In this document: piece by piece, positions 1-6,796 of the stretch | Layout of the letters: each line of letters starts with the position of its first letter | Position numbering within the stretch: the first letter of the stretch is position 1 | Source of the DNA: JBEGTT01 sp041179245 | GTDB taxonomy: Bacteria; Pseudomonadota; Gammaproteobacteria; Burkholderiales; Rhodocyclaceae | Direction: 5' to 3' | Length of the DNA stretch: 7,110 bases | NCBI GenBank assembly: GCA_041179245.1 | Contig: JBEGTT010000168.1 | Coordinates: 1 to 7,110, forward strand | Notes under the pieces: model-generated | Told to the model about the DNA's origin: nothing | What the model saw: only the letters and a program-made list of their open reading frames with translations | The model's database searches: none | Program-made: the position numbers and the translations under genes

Positions 1-1059
1 ATCACGGCCTAGCTTGATGTTATGAAAAGACAGTTTGTTGTCTGCTTCTACCACCGCGACTTTGGGGCCGTCGCTGCTGATAATGAGTACGCTAGACGGT
101 ACGACCAAGCTTTTTACGCTGCTATTGAGTGATAGCCCGACCTCGGCATAGGCACCAGGCAACAACTTGCCGTCGGGGTTGGGTAAAACAATATCGATTT
201 GTCGGGCGCGGGTTTGTGGATCAAGCCCACCGGCGATGTGCTCAATGGTGGCGGTGAACTTTTTACCCGGAAATTCACTCAGGTTGATATTGATTGCCTT
301 GTCGGTTTTGATATCGCTGGCGTAAATCTGGGGCACCCAAACGGTAAGGCGTAATGGATCAATTTGCGTTAGCCCAAACAGTTCTTTGCCCCCCGCAGAA
401 ACCAGTTGGCCGATTTCAGCATTGCGCCGCGTAATCACGCCCGCAAAAGGAGCGACAAGGTGGCGGAAGGCTTGTAGCTGTTCCAATCGTTTTAGATTGG
501 CTTCGCTGGCAGCCAAGTCGGCCTGTGCTTGCTCCAGACTGGCCCGCTTTTCATCAAGTTCCTGCTGCGAAACACCTTCGTGTTGGCGCAAGGCTTCCCA
601 GCGTTCAGCGGTGGATTTTGCTAACCCGAACTTTGCCTTCGCTTGTTCGCGTGTTGCACGGGCTTGGGCGACTTCCTGATCTTGTTCTGGGGAATCAATG
701 ATGGCGAGTAGTTCCCCTTTTTTGACCTTGTCGCCAATGGTTTTGTGCCAACTGGCAAGGTAACCGTTGCTGCGTGCGAACAGCCCTGTTTCAGTATTGC
801 CGCGCAAGGTCGCGGGCAGGGCAACGGAGCGTTTCAGGTCGCCTTCCCGCGCTTGGGTCACAATCACCGTGCGAATTAAACTTTCCTGAGTACGGTTTTC
901 TAAGGCAAGGGCTTGTTGATGGTTGAAAATAAAACGAGCACCGCCGCCTACCCCCAGCAATACCAAGGCGGCAATCATCAGTTGCCGGGAATGATGCAGC
1001 GTCAGTTTTGAACGGGCAGGGTCAGCGACGGCAAGCGGATGTTGATCTAGATTGGACAT
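1..1059 (-). CDS. RND efflux membrane-fusion protein (periplasmic adaptor), 3' end cut by window edge
   Basis: The frame is open from the ATG at 1057-1059 to base 1, giving 353 residues without a stop. Typical adaptors have about 370-400, so only a short C-terminal piece is probably missing. It would link the RND pump to an outer-membrane channel across the periplasm. Visible parts: a basic N-terminus and one hydrophobic anchor at about residues 27-45, with no lipobox cysteine, so it is membrane-anchored rather than a lipoprotein. Two lipoyl half-motifs follow (about 91-125, with GDKVKKGELLAIID; and 200-222, with VAPFAGVITRRNAEIGQLV). Between them is an Ala/Glu/Gln-rich coiled-coil hairpin (about 126-198). 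A beta-barrel domain follows (about 235-310, including GGLDPQTRARQIDI and LLPGAYAEVGL), then the start of the membrane-proximal domain. The gene begins 18 bp after the pump stop. An in-frame TAG lies one codon before the ATG, so no earlier start is possible. No clear Shine-Dalgarno is seen. The family is confident; the exported substrate is unknown. Confidence 0.93.
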   Translation of the reverse strand, partial: MSNLDQHPLAVADPARSKLTLHHSRQLMIAALVLLGVGGGARFIFNHQQALALENRTQESLIRTVIVTQAREGDLKRSVALPATLRGNTETGLFARSNGYLASWHKTIGDKVKKGELLAIIDSPEQDQEVAQARATREQAKAKFGLAKSTAERWEALRQHEGVSQQELDEKRASLEQAQADLAASEANLKRLEQLQAFRHLVAPFAGVITRRNAEIGQLVSAGGKELFGLTQIDPLRLTVWVPQIYASDIKTDKAININLSEFPGKKFTATIEHIAGGLDPQTRARQIDIVLPNPDGKLLPGAYAEVGLSLNSSVKSLVVPSSVLIISSDGPKVAVVEADNKLSFHNIKLGRD

Positions 1060-1077
1060 GTTCTACGTTTTCGGTAC

Positions 1078-4000
1078 TTAGGAAGGAAGCACGCGGTCTG
1101 CGTGGTGATGTTTGCGATGCTCTCGTTGCTCAAGCCAGCGGTGGGTGCGGGTGAAGACGACGGGTACAAACAGTAAAGTCGATACGGTGGCGAATAACAA
1201 ACCACCAATCACAGCGCGGCCGAGCGGGGCGTTTTGTTCCGCTCCTTCACCCCAGCCCAGCGCCATGGGCAACATGCCAGCGATCATTGCCAAGGCGGTC
1301 ATTAATACGGGGCGCAGGCGTGTGGATGCGGCTTCAAGCGCGGCAGACATCGGCGGGATACCATCACTCAATCGGCTGCGGGCAAAGGACACCAGCAAGA
1401 TACTGTTCGCGGTTGCGACACCCATGGTCATGATGGTGCCGGTGAGCGCCGGTACGCTCAGGGTGGTCCCGGTTAAAAACAGCATCCAAGCAATGCCGGC
1501 TAAGGCTGCCGGTAGGGCGCTAATGATAATTAACGGGTCCATCCAAGACTGAAAGTTCACCACGACCAGCAAATACACCAGCAGGATGGCTACCGCTAAA
1601 CCGACGGCAAGGCCTTCAAACGAGGCATTCAGGGTTTGTACTTGACCTCGAACGACCAAATCAACGCCGCGTGGCACTTTTTCCTTGAAGCTGGCAAGGA
1701 CGCGATCAATATCTTGGCTAACACCGCCAAGGTCACGCCCTTGCACGTTGGCGTAAATGTTAATGACGTCGTTGAGGTTGTAATGGCTGACAATGGATGG
1801 CTGAACTTCGCGCTTTACGCTGACCAGATTTCCCAACAACTGCGGTTCGCTACCATTACCTGCGCTGACCGGTGTGTGCATCAAGGCATCAATGCTATCA
1901 AGGTCAACTTCACGGCTTCGCGCACCGATGTTGTAGGTATTGCCATTGGCTGGGTTGAGCCAATAGGTCGGCGAGGTTTGCATGCTGCCGCTCAACGAAA
2001 TCAACAAATTTTCAGCCACGTTTTTAGCCGAAAGCCCCATTTGCTGGAGTTGGGTTCGGTTCATTTCTAAAGCCAGTGTGGGTTTATTCCAGCGCTGGTA
2101 AATGTGGGCATCGACAACCCCAGGAATGGCGCGCAGGGCATTGTTGATGTCTACCGCCAAGGGCATGACTTCCGCTGGTTTCCCACCAATGATCTGAATA
2201 TCAATCGGCGCTGGCACACCAAAGTTCAGTGTTTGGCTGACCTGATCGGCGGGTTGGAAGAAAAACTCGATGCCGGGGAACTCGGTAGGTAGCACTTGGC
2301 GGAGCTGGCTAATGAAATCATCACTCGGTGCATGCCCAGGTTTGAGTGAAATCATAATTTCTGTGTCTGCCGCTTCAGCCGTTCCAGAATTCCCATACAA
2401 AGTGTTCAGCGTGCTGTATGGACCGCCAATGATGTCGATTACATCAGCCAACTGGGTTTGCGGAATGTGACGTCGAATGGTGTTTTCTACACGGTCAACT
2501 AACGGCGGCATTTCTTCGAGCCGAGTGCCTGCGGGCGCGCGCAAATGGAGGCGGATTTGTCCGGCATCCACGGCGGGAAACAGGTCTTGGCCCAGCAAAG
2601 GCACCAGCGCCAGCGAGGCAATCCCGAAGGCAAAAAAGCCGAATCCAAACTGTTTGCTGTGCTTCAGAACATGCGATAACAGGATCACATAATGTTCTCG
2701 TAGCCGTTCAAATACTCGGTTGAAGGTTTCGTGAATATGCGCAAAGGCCTGTGCGAATGGATGTTTAGATGGATGTTTTAAGCGATGGTGATGCCCCTGC
2801 ATCATGTACATCACCAGGGTTGGCACTAAGGTTCGCGACAGGATGTACGAGGCCAACATCGCAAAAACTACCGCTTCGGCCAGCGGCACAAACAGTGATT
2901 TGGCTACGCCGGTTAAGAAGAACATCGGTACAAAAACAATACAGATACACAAGGTAGAAACAAAGGCTGGGACGGCAATTTCAGCGGCCCCATCCAGAAT
3001 GGCCTGATGGGGATTTTTACCCAAGTTCAACTGGCGCTCGATATTTTCGATTTCGACCGTGGCGTCATCCACCAAAATACCGACGGCCAGCGCAAGGCCA
3101 CCCAACGTCATCAGATTGATGGTTTCGCCCAGCAAATAGAGGATGCTGAGGGATGACATGATTGATAGCGGAATCGACACCGCAATAATGCAGGTGCTAC
3201 GCCAGTTGCCTAGAAACAGCAGAATCATCGCAGCCGTGAGCGAAGCGGCAATCAAGGCTTCATGCAAGACATTGCCAATGGCCGAACGGACAAATACGGA
3301 TTGGTCAAACATCAGCTTGATGTCGACCTCTTTGGGGAGTTTTTCGGCAAGACTAGGAATCGAGTTGATGACGTGATCGACGACTTCCAGTGTCGAAATG
3401 CCGCCGACCTTCAGCACAGAACTTAAGACGCCGCGTTCACCGTTTTGCCGGGCCACGGTCGTGGCAGGGGAGAAACCATCTCGGACATGAGCAACATCGC
3501 GAACCAGAATCGTTCGGCCATTGACGGTTTTGATGGGGATGTCGCCGATACGGTTAATTGAGGCGATAGCCCCATTGAGTGACACCTCAAATTCGCTATT
3601 GCCCAGCTTAATCGTGCCTGACGGCAGAATTAGGTTCTGACTCCCCATCGCGGTCACCACCTCGGCGGGTGTCAACCCGTTGGCTAACAAGGCACTACTG
3701 TCGAGGTCAATCGACACTTGGCGGCTTTTTGCGCCATAAGGATAGGTGATCGATACGCCCTTTTTGGCGGTAATCAGCGGGCGGGCAACGGTACTGGCGA
3801 GGTCGCCCAGCTCGGTATCCGACAAGGTGTCGCTAGAAAAACCAAGCTGGACCAAGGGCAGGTCGGTGGCTGAATATTGGCGAACCCGCCCCGGTTGTAC
3901 GCCTTGCGGCATGGAGCGGTAGGCAGCAGTGGCGCTCATTAACACTTGATTCATGGCGTTGCGAATGTCAGTACCTTGCTGAAAAAAGATTTTAACGATC

Positions 4001-4269
4001 GAAAAACCGCCCATTGATACGGACTCGGTGTGTTCGATGCCATCGACCGCCATGTTCAGTTCGCGTTCGGCAATACGTGTCAAGCGGTCAGAAACTTCCT
4101 TTGGCGATAATCCACGGTATTCCCAGATTTCAGCCACCACCGGAATATTGATGGTTGGCAAGATGTCCGTCGGCATGTTCCGCAGAACATAAGGAAACGA
4201 CAACAAAATCAGTAACGCCGCCACCACAAATGTGTAAGGGCGGCGTAATGCAATATTAACAATCCACAT
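1078..4269 (-). CDS. RND-family efflux pump, inner-membrane permease subunit (AcrB/HAE-like)
   Basis: This is a full-length 1063-residue protein, close to the usual 1030-1060 of AcrB-type pumps, and the proton-driven subunit of a tripartite exporter. It has the duplicated RND plan: TM1 at about 10-30, a large periplasmic domain to about 330, TM2-TM6 at about 335-489, a cytoplasmic linker, TM7 at about 541-560, a second periplasmic domain to about 880, and TM8-TM12 at about 884-1040. The TM4 motif GILVDDATVEIENIER carries the proton-relay aspartates D401 and D402. This fits drug/amphiphile exporters (HAE-like) better than CusA-type metal pumps. In TM10 (GVATANSILLVSFAR) the place of AcrB Lys940 is A954. 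Histidine clusters occur in the TM6-TM7 linker (H493-495, H499, H503, H511, H513) and in the C-tail (H1051, H1054-1056). The ATG lies 6 bp after the ATPase stop, in the same frame, without an obvious Shine-Dalgarno, which suggests translational coupling. The adaptor gene follows. The substrate cannot be assigned. Confidence 0.96.
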   Translation of the reverse strand: MWIVNIALRRPYTFVVAALLILLSFPYVLRNMPTDILPTINIPVVAEIWEYRGLSPKEVSDRLTRIAERELNMAVDGIEHTESVSMGGFSIVKIFFQQGTDIRNAMNQVLMSATAAYRSMPQGVQPGRVRQYSATDLPLVQLGFSSDTLSDTELGDLASTVARPLITAKKGVSITYPYGAKSRQVSIDLDSSALLANGLTPAEVVTAMGSQNLILPSGTIKLGNSEFEVSLNGAIASINRIGDIPIKTVNGRTILVRDVAHVRDGFSPATTVARQNGERGVLSSVLKVGGISTLEVVDHVINSIPSLAEKLPKEVDIKLMFDQSVFVRSAIGNVLHEALIAASLTAAMILLFLGNWRSTCIIAVSIPLSIMSSLSILYLLGETINLMTLGGLALAVGILVDDATVEIENIERQLNLGKNPHQAILDGAAEIAVPAFVSTLCICIVFVPMFFLTGVAKSLFVPLAEAVVFAMLASYILSRTLVPTLVMYMMQGHHHRLKHPSKHPFAQAFAHIHETFNRVFERLREHYVILLSHVLKHSKQFGFGFFAFGIASLALVPLLGQDLFPAVDAGQIRLHLRAPAGTRLEEMPPLVDRVENTIRRHIPQTQLADVIDIIGGPYSTLNTLYGNSGTAEAADTEIMISLKPGHAPSDDFISQLRQVLPTEFPGIEFFFQPADQVSQTLNFGVPAPIDIQIIGGKPAEVMPLAVDINNALRAIPGVVDAHIYQRWNKPTLALEMNRTQLQQMGLSAKNVAENLLISLSGSMQTSPTYWLNPANGNTYNIGARSREVDLDSIDALMHTPVSAGNGSEPQLLGNLVSVKREVQPSIVSHYNLNDVINIYANVQGRDLGGVSQDIDRVLASFKEKVPRGVDLVVRGQVQTLNASFEGLAVGLAVAILLVYLLVVVNFQSWMDPLIIISALPAALAGIAWMLFLTGTTLSVPALTGTIMTMGVATANSILLVSFARSRLSDGIPPMSAALEAASTRLRPVLMTALAMIAGMLPMALGWGEGAEQNAPLGRAVIGGLLFATVSTLLFVPVVFTRTHRWLEQREHRKHHHADRVLPS

Positions 4270-4275
4270 GGCGGC

Positions 4276-5067
4276 TTAAACGCTAGCCAGTTCGGTGGTG
4301 AATTCGGGTTTGTGCAGGAAGCCAAACGCAGAAAGAATATTGTCTTTAAGGCAGACGAATTCGATATCTGAACGATTACGTGGGCGTGGCAAATTAACGG
4401 CTACCTCCCGTTTGATGCGACCAGGCCTTGGTTCCATGATGATGACTCGATCACCCAGGTAGACGGCTTCCTCAACATCGTGGGTCACCAGAATCATGGT
4501 GATCCCTTCGGTTTGCCAGATGTGTTGCAGTTCGTTTTGGAGCTTGTACTTGGTCATCGCATCTAGTGCGCCAAAGGGTTCGTCGAGTAACAAAACCTCT
4601 GGTCGATTGACCAAACCACGAGCAATCGCCACTCGTTGTGACATTCCGCCAGACAATTGGTAGGGATGTGCCTTCTCGAAACCTTTTAGGCCGACGAGTT
4701 CAATGTGTTCCTGAATCGAACGCTTCTTTTCTACCTCGGATAAGGTCGAGTTTTCTAGGGCAAGGCCAATGTTTTGTTCAACGGTCAGCCACGGAAATAG
4801 GCGGTGTTCTTGAAACACGATGCCGCGATCCAGACTGGTTCCCGAAATGGGGTTTCCATCGAGCAGAATTTCGCCTTCGTAGCCCGCTTCAAGGCCGACG
4901 ATCAGTCGGAGGAGGGTGGATTTCCCGCACCCGCTGGAACCGACGATGCTGACAAATTCACCGGGTTGAATGGAGAGTGAAACATCTTCAAGCACCTTAA
5001 GGGTCTGACCTTTAACGGTGTAGTGTTTATTGACGTTATTAAGTTGTAGGGTACCGGCATGCGCCAT
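4276..5067 (-). CDS. ABC importer ATPase, NitT/TauT (SsuB/TauB-like) family
   Basis: This 263-residue cytoplasmic nucleotide-binding subunit would power the importer formed with the two upstream permeases. All ABC motifs are intact: Walker A GSSGCGKST (43-51), Q-loop Q86 in VFQEHRLFPWLT, signature LSGGMSQR (138-145), Walker B VLLLDEP (158-164), D-loop GALD (166-169) and switch histidine H196 in LVTHDVEEA. The Q-loop wording, GALDAMT after Walker B, and EPRPGRI near the C-terminus are typical of the nitrate/sulfonate/taurine ATPases. A longer frame could begin at a GTG (5107-5109), adding 14 residues and overlapping permease 2 by 17 bp. I prefer the ATG at 5065-5067: it has a well-spaced GGAG, lies 25 bp after the permease stop, and gives the usual N-terminal length (about 10 residues before the first beta strand). 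SsuB and TauB are the closest named types, but the substrate is not determined, so no symbol is given. Confidence 0.95.
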   Translation of the reverse strand: MAHAGTLQLNNVNKHYTVKGQTLKVLEDVSLSIQPGEFVSIVGSSGCGKSTLLRLIVGLEAGYEGEILLDGNPISGTSLDRGIVFQEHRLFPWLTVEQNIGLALENSTLSEVEKKRSIQEHIELVGLKGFEKAHPYQLSGGMSQRVAIARGLVNRPEVLLLDEPFGALDAMTKYKLQNELQHIWQTEGITMILVTHDVEEAVYLGDRVIIMEPRPGRIKREVAVNLPRPRNRSDIEFVCLKDNILSAFGFLHKPEFTTELASV

Positions 5068-5073
5068 TTGGGA

Positions 5074-5077
5074 CTCC
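5074..5077 (-). promoter_or_regulatory. Shine-Dalgarno site that decides the ATPase start
   Basis: On the minus strand GGAG (within TCTGGAG) is followed by six bases (TCCCAA) and then ATG at 5067. This is near-ideal spacing. It supports the ATG over the upstream GTG at 5109, which would place the start inside permease 2. Confidence 0.7.
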
Positions 5078-5092
5078 AGAAAAATCAGAAAA

Positions 5093-5878
5093 TTAGGACG
5101 GTCTGCCACGCCAGTGAAGCAGGCGGGTTTCTAGGCGGGTGGCAAGGTGGTTAAACAGGTAACCGATGCCGCCGATGATTAACATGCCAAAAATAATTTG
5201 TTCAATATGGAAGCTGGCACGGCCACGAATCACCGTAAAGCCGATGCCTTCGCCGACGCTAGGCATCAGGAATTCGCCGCCAATTGTGGCTAGCCAAGCG
5301 TAAATCAGGCCCAAATGAAGGCCCGACAAAATTTGGGGGGAAGCTGCTGGTAACACTAGCCGAAAGAGGGTCTGGCGAGAGTTGAACCCATAGACACGAG
5401 CAACTTCTAGTTGGGACAGCGGAATTCCCCGCACACCTTCGAGTGTTCCCAACGCAACTGGGTAAAGCGTTGAAAAGGTAATAAAAACAACTTTGGCGAG
5501 GTCTTCACGGCCAAAGAAAGCAGTCAGTAGGGGAATCCAAGCAAACAATGAAATATGCTTCAAAGTGTGGAAGGTAGGCCCGGCAATACGGTTGGTGACC
5601 TTAGAAATACCCAGAGCCAAACCCACCGATATACCGATCAGCGAACCTAGGCTGAACCCAGCAATATCCCGCCATAAGCTGGAAATTAGGCTGGCCACCA
5701 GTTGACCGCTAATTAACCATTGCCACGCCGTTTCGAGCACGAGCAAAGGAGAGGGGATGATGCGGGTATCAACCCACTGTAAGGCGGTGGTGTATTCCCA
5801 TGAGACGAGTAGCAAAAGGGGTAAAACCCATCCACGAAAGTCAGTCGTTCGGAGTCGAGTAAAGGCATCGGAAGCCAT
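5093..5878 (-). CDS. ABC importer permease 2, NitT/TauT (SsuC/TauC-like) family
   Basis: This 261-residue integral membrane protein has the BPD_transp_1 fold. Hydrophobic segments lie at about 17-35, 73-93, 110-121, 129-147, 185-200 and 227-243. The cytoplasmic EAA loop that contacts the ATPase is canonical: E158-V-A, G164 and the closing LVLP at 174-177. The N-terminal part (IPSPLLVLETAWQWLISGQL) and the stretch GEFLMPSVGEGIGF (201-214) match the typical build of sulfonate/taurine/nitrate permeases. The ATG is 2 bp after the permease 1 stop, and an AAGGA lies 8 bases upstream inside permease 1, so the two permeases are probably translated together. It is clearly related to permease 1 but not a close duplicate, which suggests the transport channel is a heterodimer, although many relatives use a homodimer. 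The family is confident; the substrate is unknown. Confidence 0.94.
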   Translation of the reverse strand: MASDAFTRLRTTDFRGWVLPLLLLVSWEYTTALQWVDTRIIPSPLLVLETAWQWLISGQLVASLISSLWRDIAGFSLGSLIGISVGLALGISKVTNRIAGPTFHTLKHISLFAWIPLLTAFFGREDLAKVVFITFSTLYPVALGTLEGVRGIPLSQLEVARVYGFNSRQTLFRLVLPAASPQILSGLHLGLIYAWLATIGGEFLMPSVGEGIGFTVIRGRASFHIEQIIFGMLIIGGIGYLFNHLATRLETRLLHWRGRPS

Positions 5879-5880
5879 AT

Positions 5881-6729
5881 TTAGAATCCTTTGGGTATCC
5901 AGTGACTGAAATGCTGTTCTAGACGGGTGAGGCCCACATCAAACAGTAATCCGACAGCCCCGATGGCCAGCATGCACACCATCACCACATCCAGTTGCAT
6001 CAGATTACGGGAGTAAGAGAGGAAGTAACCTAAACCTTCGCTGGACGCCATGATCTCTACAAAAACCAGCGCTAACCACGCTTGCATACCGCCTTGCCGC
6101 ACTCCGCCGAGAACGGCTGGTAAAGCGGCGGGCAAGGCAATGTGGCGCAGGGTTTGCCAGAAACTAAACTTGTAAATGCGACCCACTTCCAGCAGCTTGC
6201 TGGGGACGTTTTCCATACCTTTGTAGGTCGCAATGGCAAATGGCACGATCACAGCCACGGTGATGGTGGCAATTTTCATGGCTTCATCAATGCCGAAAAA
6301 AATGATCATCAGCGGTGCCCAACCAATGACCGGGAATTGGGCAAATAAAGAAAAGCTGGGGTAAAGGTAGGTTTTGGCAGTGTTGGATAAACCCATGGCA
6401 AAACCAATCGACAGCCCGATGGCACCACCGATCAATAAACTCAATATAACCCGTTGGAAACTTGCCCAAACATGCGTAAGCAATTCGCCTGATTGCAGCG
6501 TGTCCAGCAGAGTTTCCCAAACAAAAGTGGGTTCTGGCAGGATTTGTGGTGGCAACCACACCTCTTTTGTTGCGACGAACCACAAAGATAAAATCGAAAG
6601 AGGCAGAATCAGCGCCAGTGCAAAGTTGATTAGGGGTTCTTCGATGCGTGCAAGCAGCGGCTGCAATCCATTGTTCAAAGAGATAATGGGAAATCGCAGA
6701 GCTGGTAAGGCTTGTTGGCTGGCACTCAT
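5881..6729 (-). CDS. ABC importer permease 1, NitT/TauT (SsuC/TauC-like) family
   Basis: This 282-residue inner-membrane permease has the BPD_transp_1 fold. A cytoplasmic N-terminal extension of about 33 residues precedes the first membrane helix (about 34-53). Further segments lie at about 93-113, 123-145, 152-168, 208-226 and 247-264. The EAA loop is recognisable as LLEVGRIYKF with closing HIALP (180-200): E181 and I197-A-L-P are present, but the usual central glycine is K187. WLPPQILPEPTFVWETL (58-74) is the standard substrate-side signature of the NitT/TauT permeases. The ATG at 6727-6729 has a good AGGAAA site upstream. It is the first gene after the intergenic hairpin that separates it from the SBP, so its expression is probably lower than that of the SBP. 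Together with permease 2 it would form the membrane channel. The substrate is not identifiable. Confidence 0.94.
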   Translation of the reverse strand: MSASQQALPALRFPIISLNNGLQPLLARIEEPLINFALALILPLSILSLWFVATKEVWLPPQILPEPTFVWETLLDTLQSGELLTHVWASFQRVILSLLIGGAIGLSIGFAMGLSNTAKTYLYPSFSLFAQFPVIGWAPLMIIFFGIDEAMKIATITVAVIVPFAIATYKGMENVPSKLLEVGRIYKFSFWQTLRHIALPAALPAVLGGVRQGGMQAWLALVFVEIMASSEGLGYFLSYSRNLMQLDVVMVCMLAIGAVGLLFDVGLTRLEQHFSHWIPKGF

Positions 6730-6734
6730 AATAG

Positions 6735-6740
6735 TTTCCT
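6735..6740 (-). promoter_or_regulatory. Shine-Dalgarno site of permease 1
   Basis: The minus strand reads CAGGAAACTATTATG. AGGA lies seven bases before the ATG at 6729. The site falls downstream of the intergenic hairpin, so permease 1 can be translated independently of the SBP. Confidence 0.65.
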
Positions 6741-6750
6741 GAATTTTAGT

Positions 6751-6779
6751 AAAAACCCCACTCCCGGGAAGGGAGTGGG
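6751..6779 (-). terminator. Intrinsic terminator or attenuator between SBP and permease 1
   Basis: On the minus strand CCCACTCCC (6771-6779) and GGGAGTGGG (6757-6765) form a perfect 9-bp GC-rich stem with a 5-base loop. One G and then five T follow (6751-6755). This is the form of a Rho-independent terminator for right-to-left transcription. It sits 17 bp after the SBP stop. On the plus strand the 3' flank is TTGCCC, so it is not a good terminator in that direction. Because the importer genes continue in the same direction, partial termination is likely, giving more SBP than membrane subunits. It would also protect the 3' end of the SBP message. A complete stop, with a separate promoter for the permeases, is possible, but I see no convincing promoter in the 67-bp gap. 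Confidence 0.8.
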
Positions 6780-6781
6780 TT

Positions 6782-6793
6782 GCCCTAGTGGGC
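6782..6793 (-). repeat. Small hairpin just before the terminator stem
   Basis: The minus strand reads GCCCACTAGGGC, a 4-bp stem with a 4-base loop, only 2 bp before the terminator stem. Its CCCACT is the same six bases that open the terminator stem. It could therefore compete for pairing with the AGTGGG of the terminator's 3' arm. No function is proven. Confidence 0.4.
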
Positions 6794-6796
6794 TAA

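Noticed and set aside
386..824. Plus-strand frame 386-679 and out-of-frame minus-strand frame 621-824
   Set aside because: Both overlap the continuous adaptor frame that runs from 1059 to base 1, whose lipoyl and coiled-coil content is clear.
1112..1552. A 146-codon open frame on the plus strand
   Set aside because: It lies wholly antisense to the TM9-TM12 region of the RND pump and its translation has no family character. It is a shadow of the pump's codon pattern.
4276..5109. Longer ATPase starting at the GTG at 5109
   Set aside because: It overlaps permease 2 by 17 bp and adds 14 residues unlike the family N-terminus. The ATG at 5067 has a well-placed GGAG.
6374..6742. A 122-codon open frame on the plus strand
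   Set aside because: It is antisense to permease 1, with no recognisable domain and no ribosome site of note.
6751..6779. The intergenic hairpin as a two-way terminator or operator
   Set aside because: The plus-strand side lacks a T-run and no plus-strand gene ends there. Palindromic symmetry alone does not support a protein-binding site.
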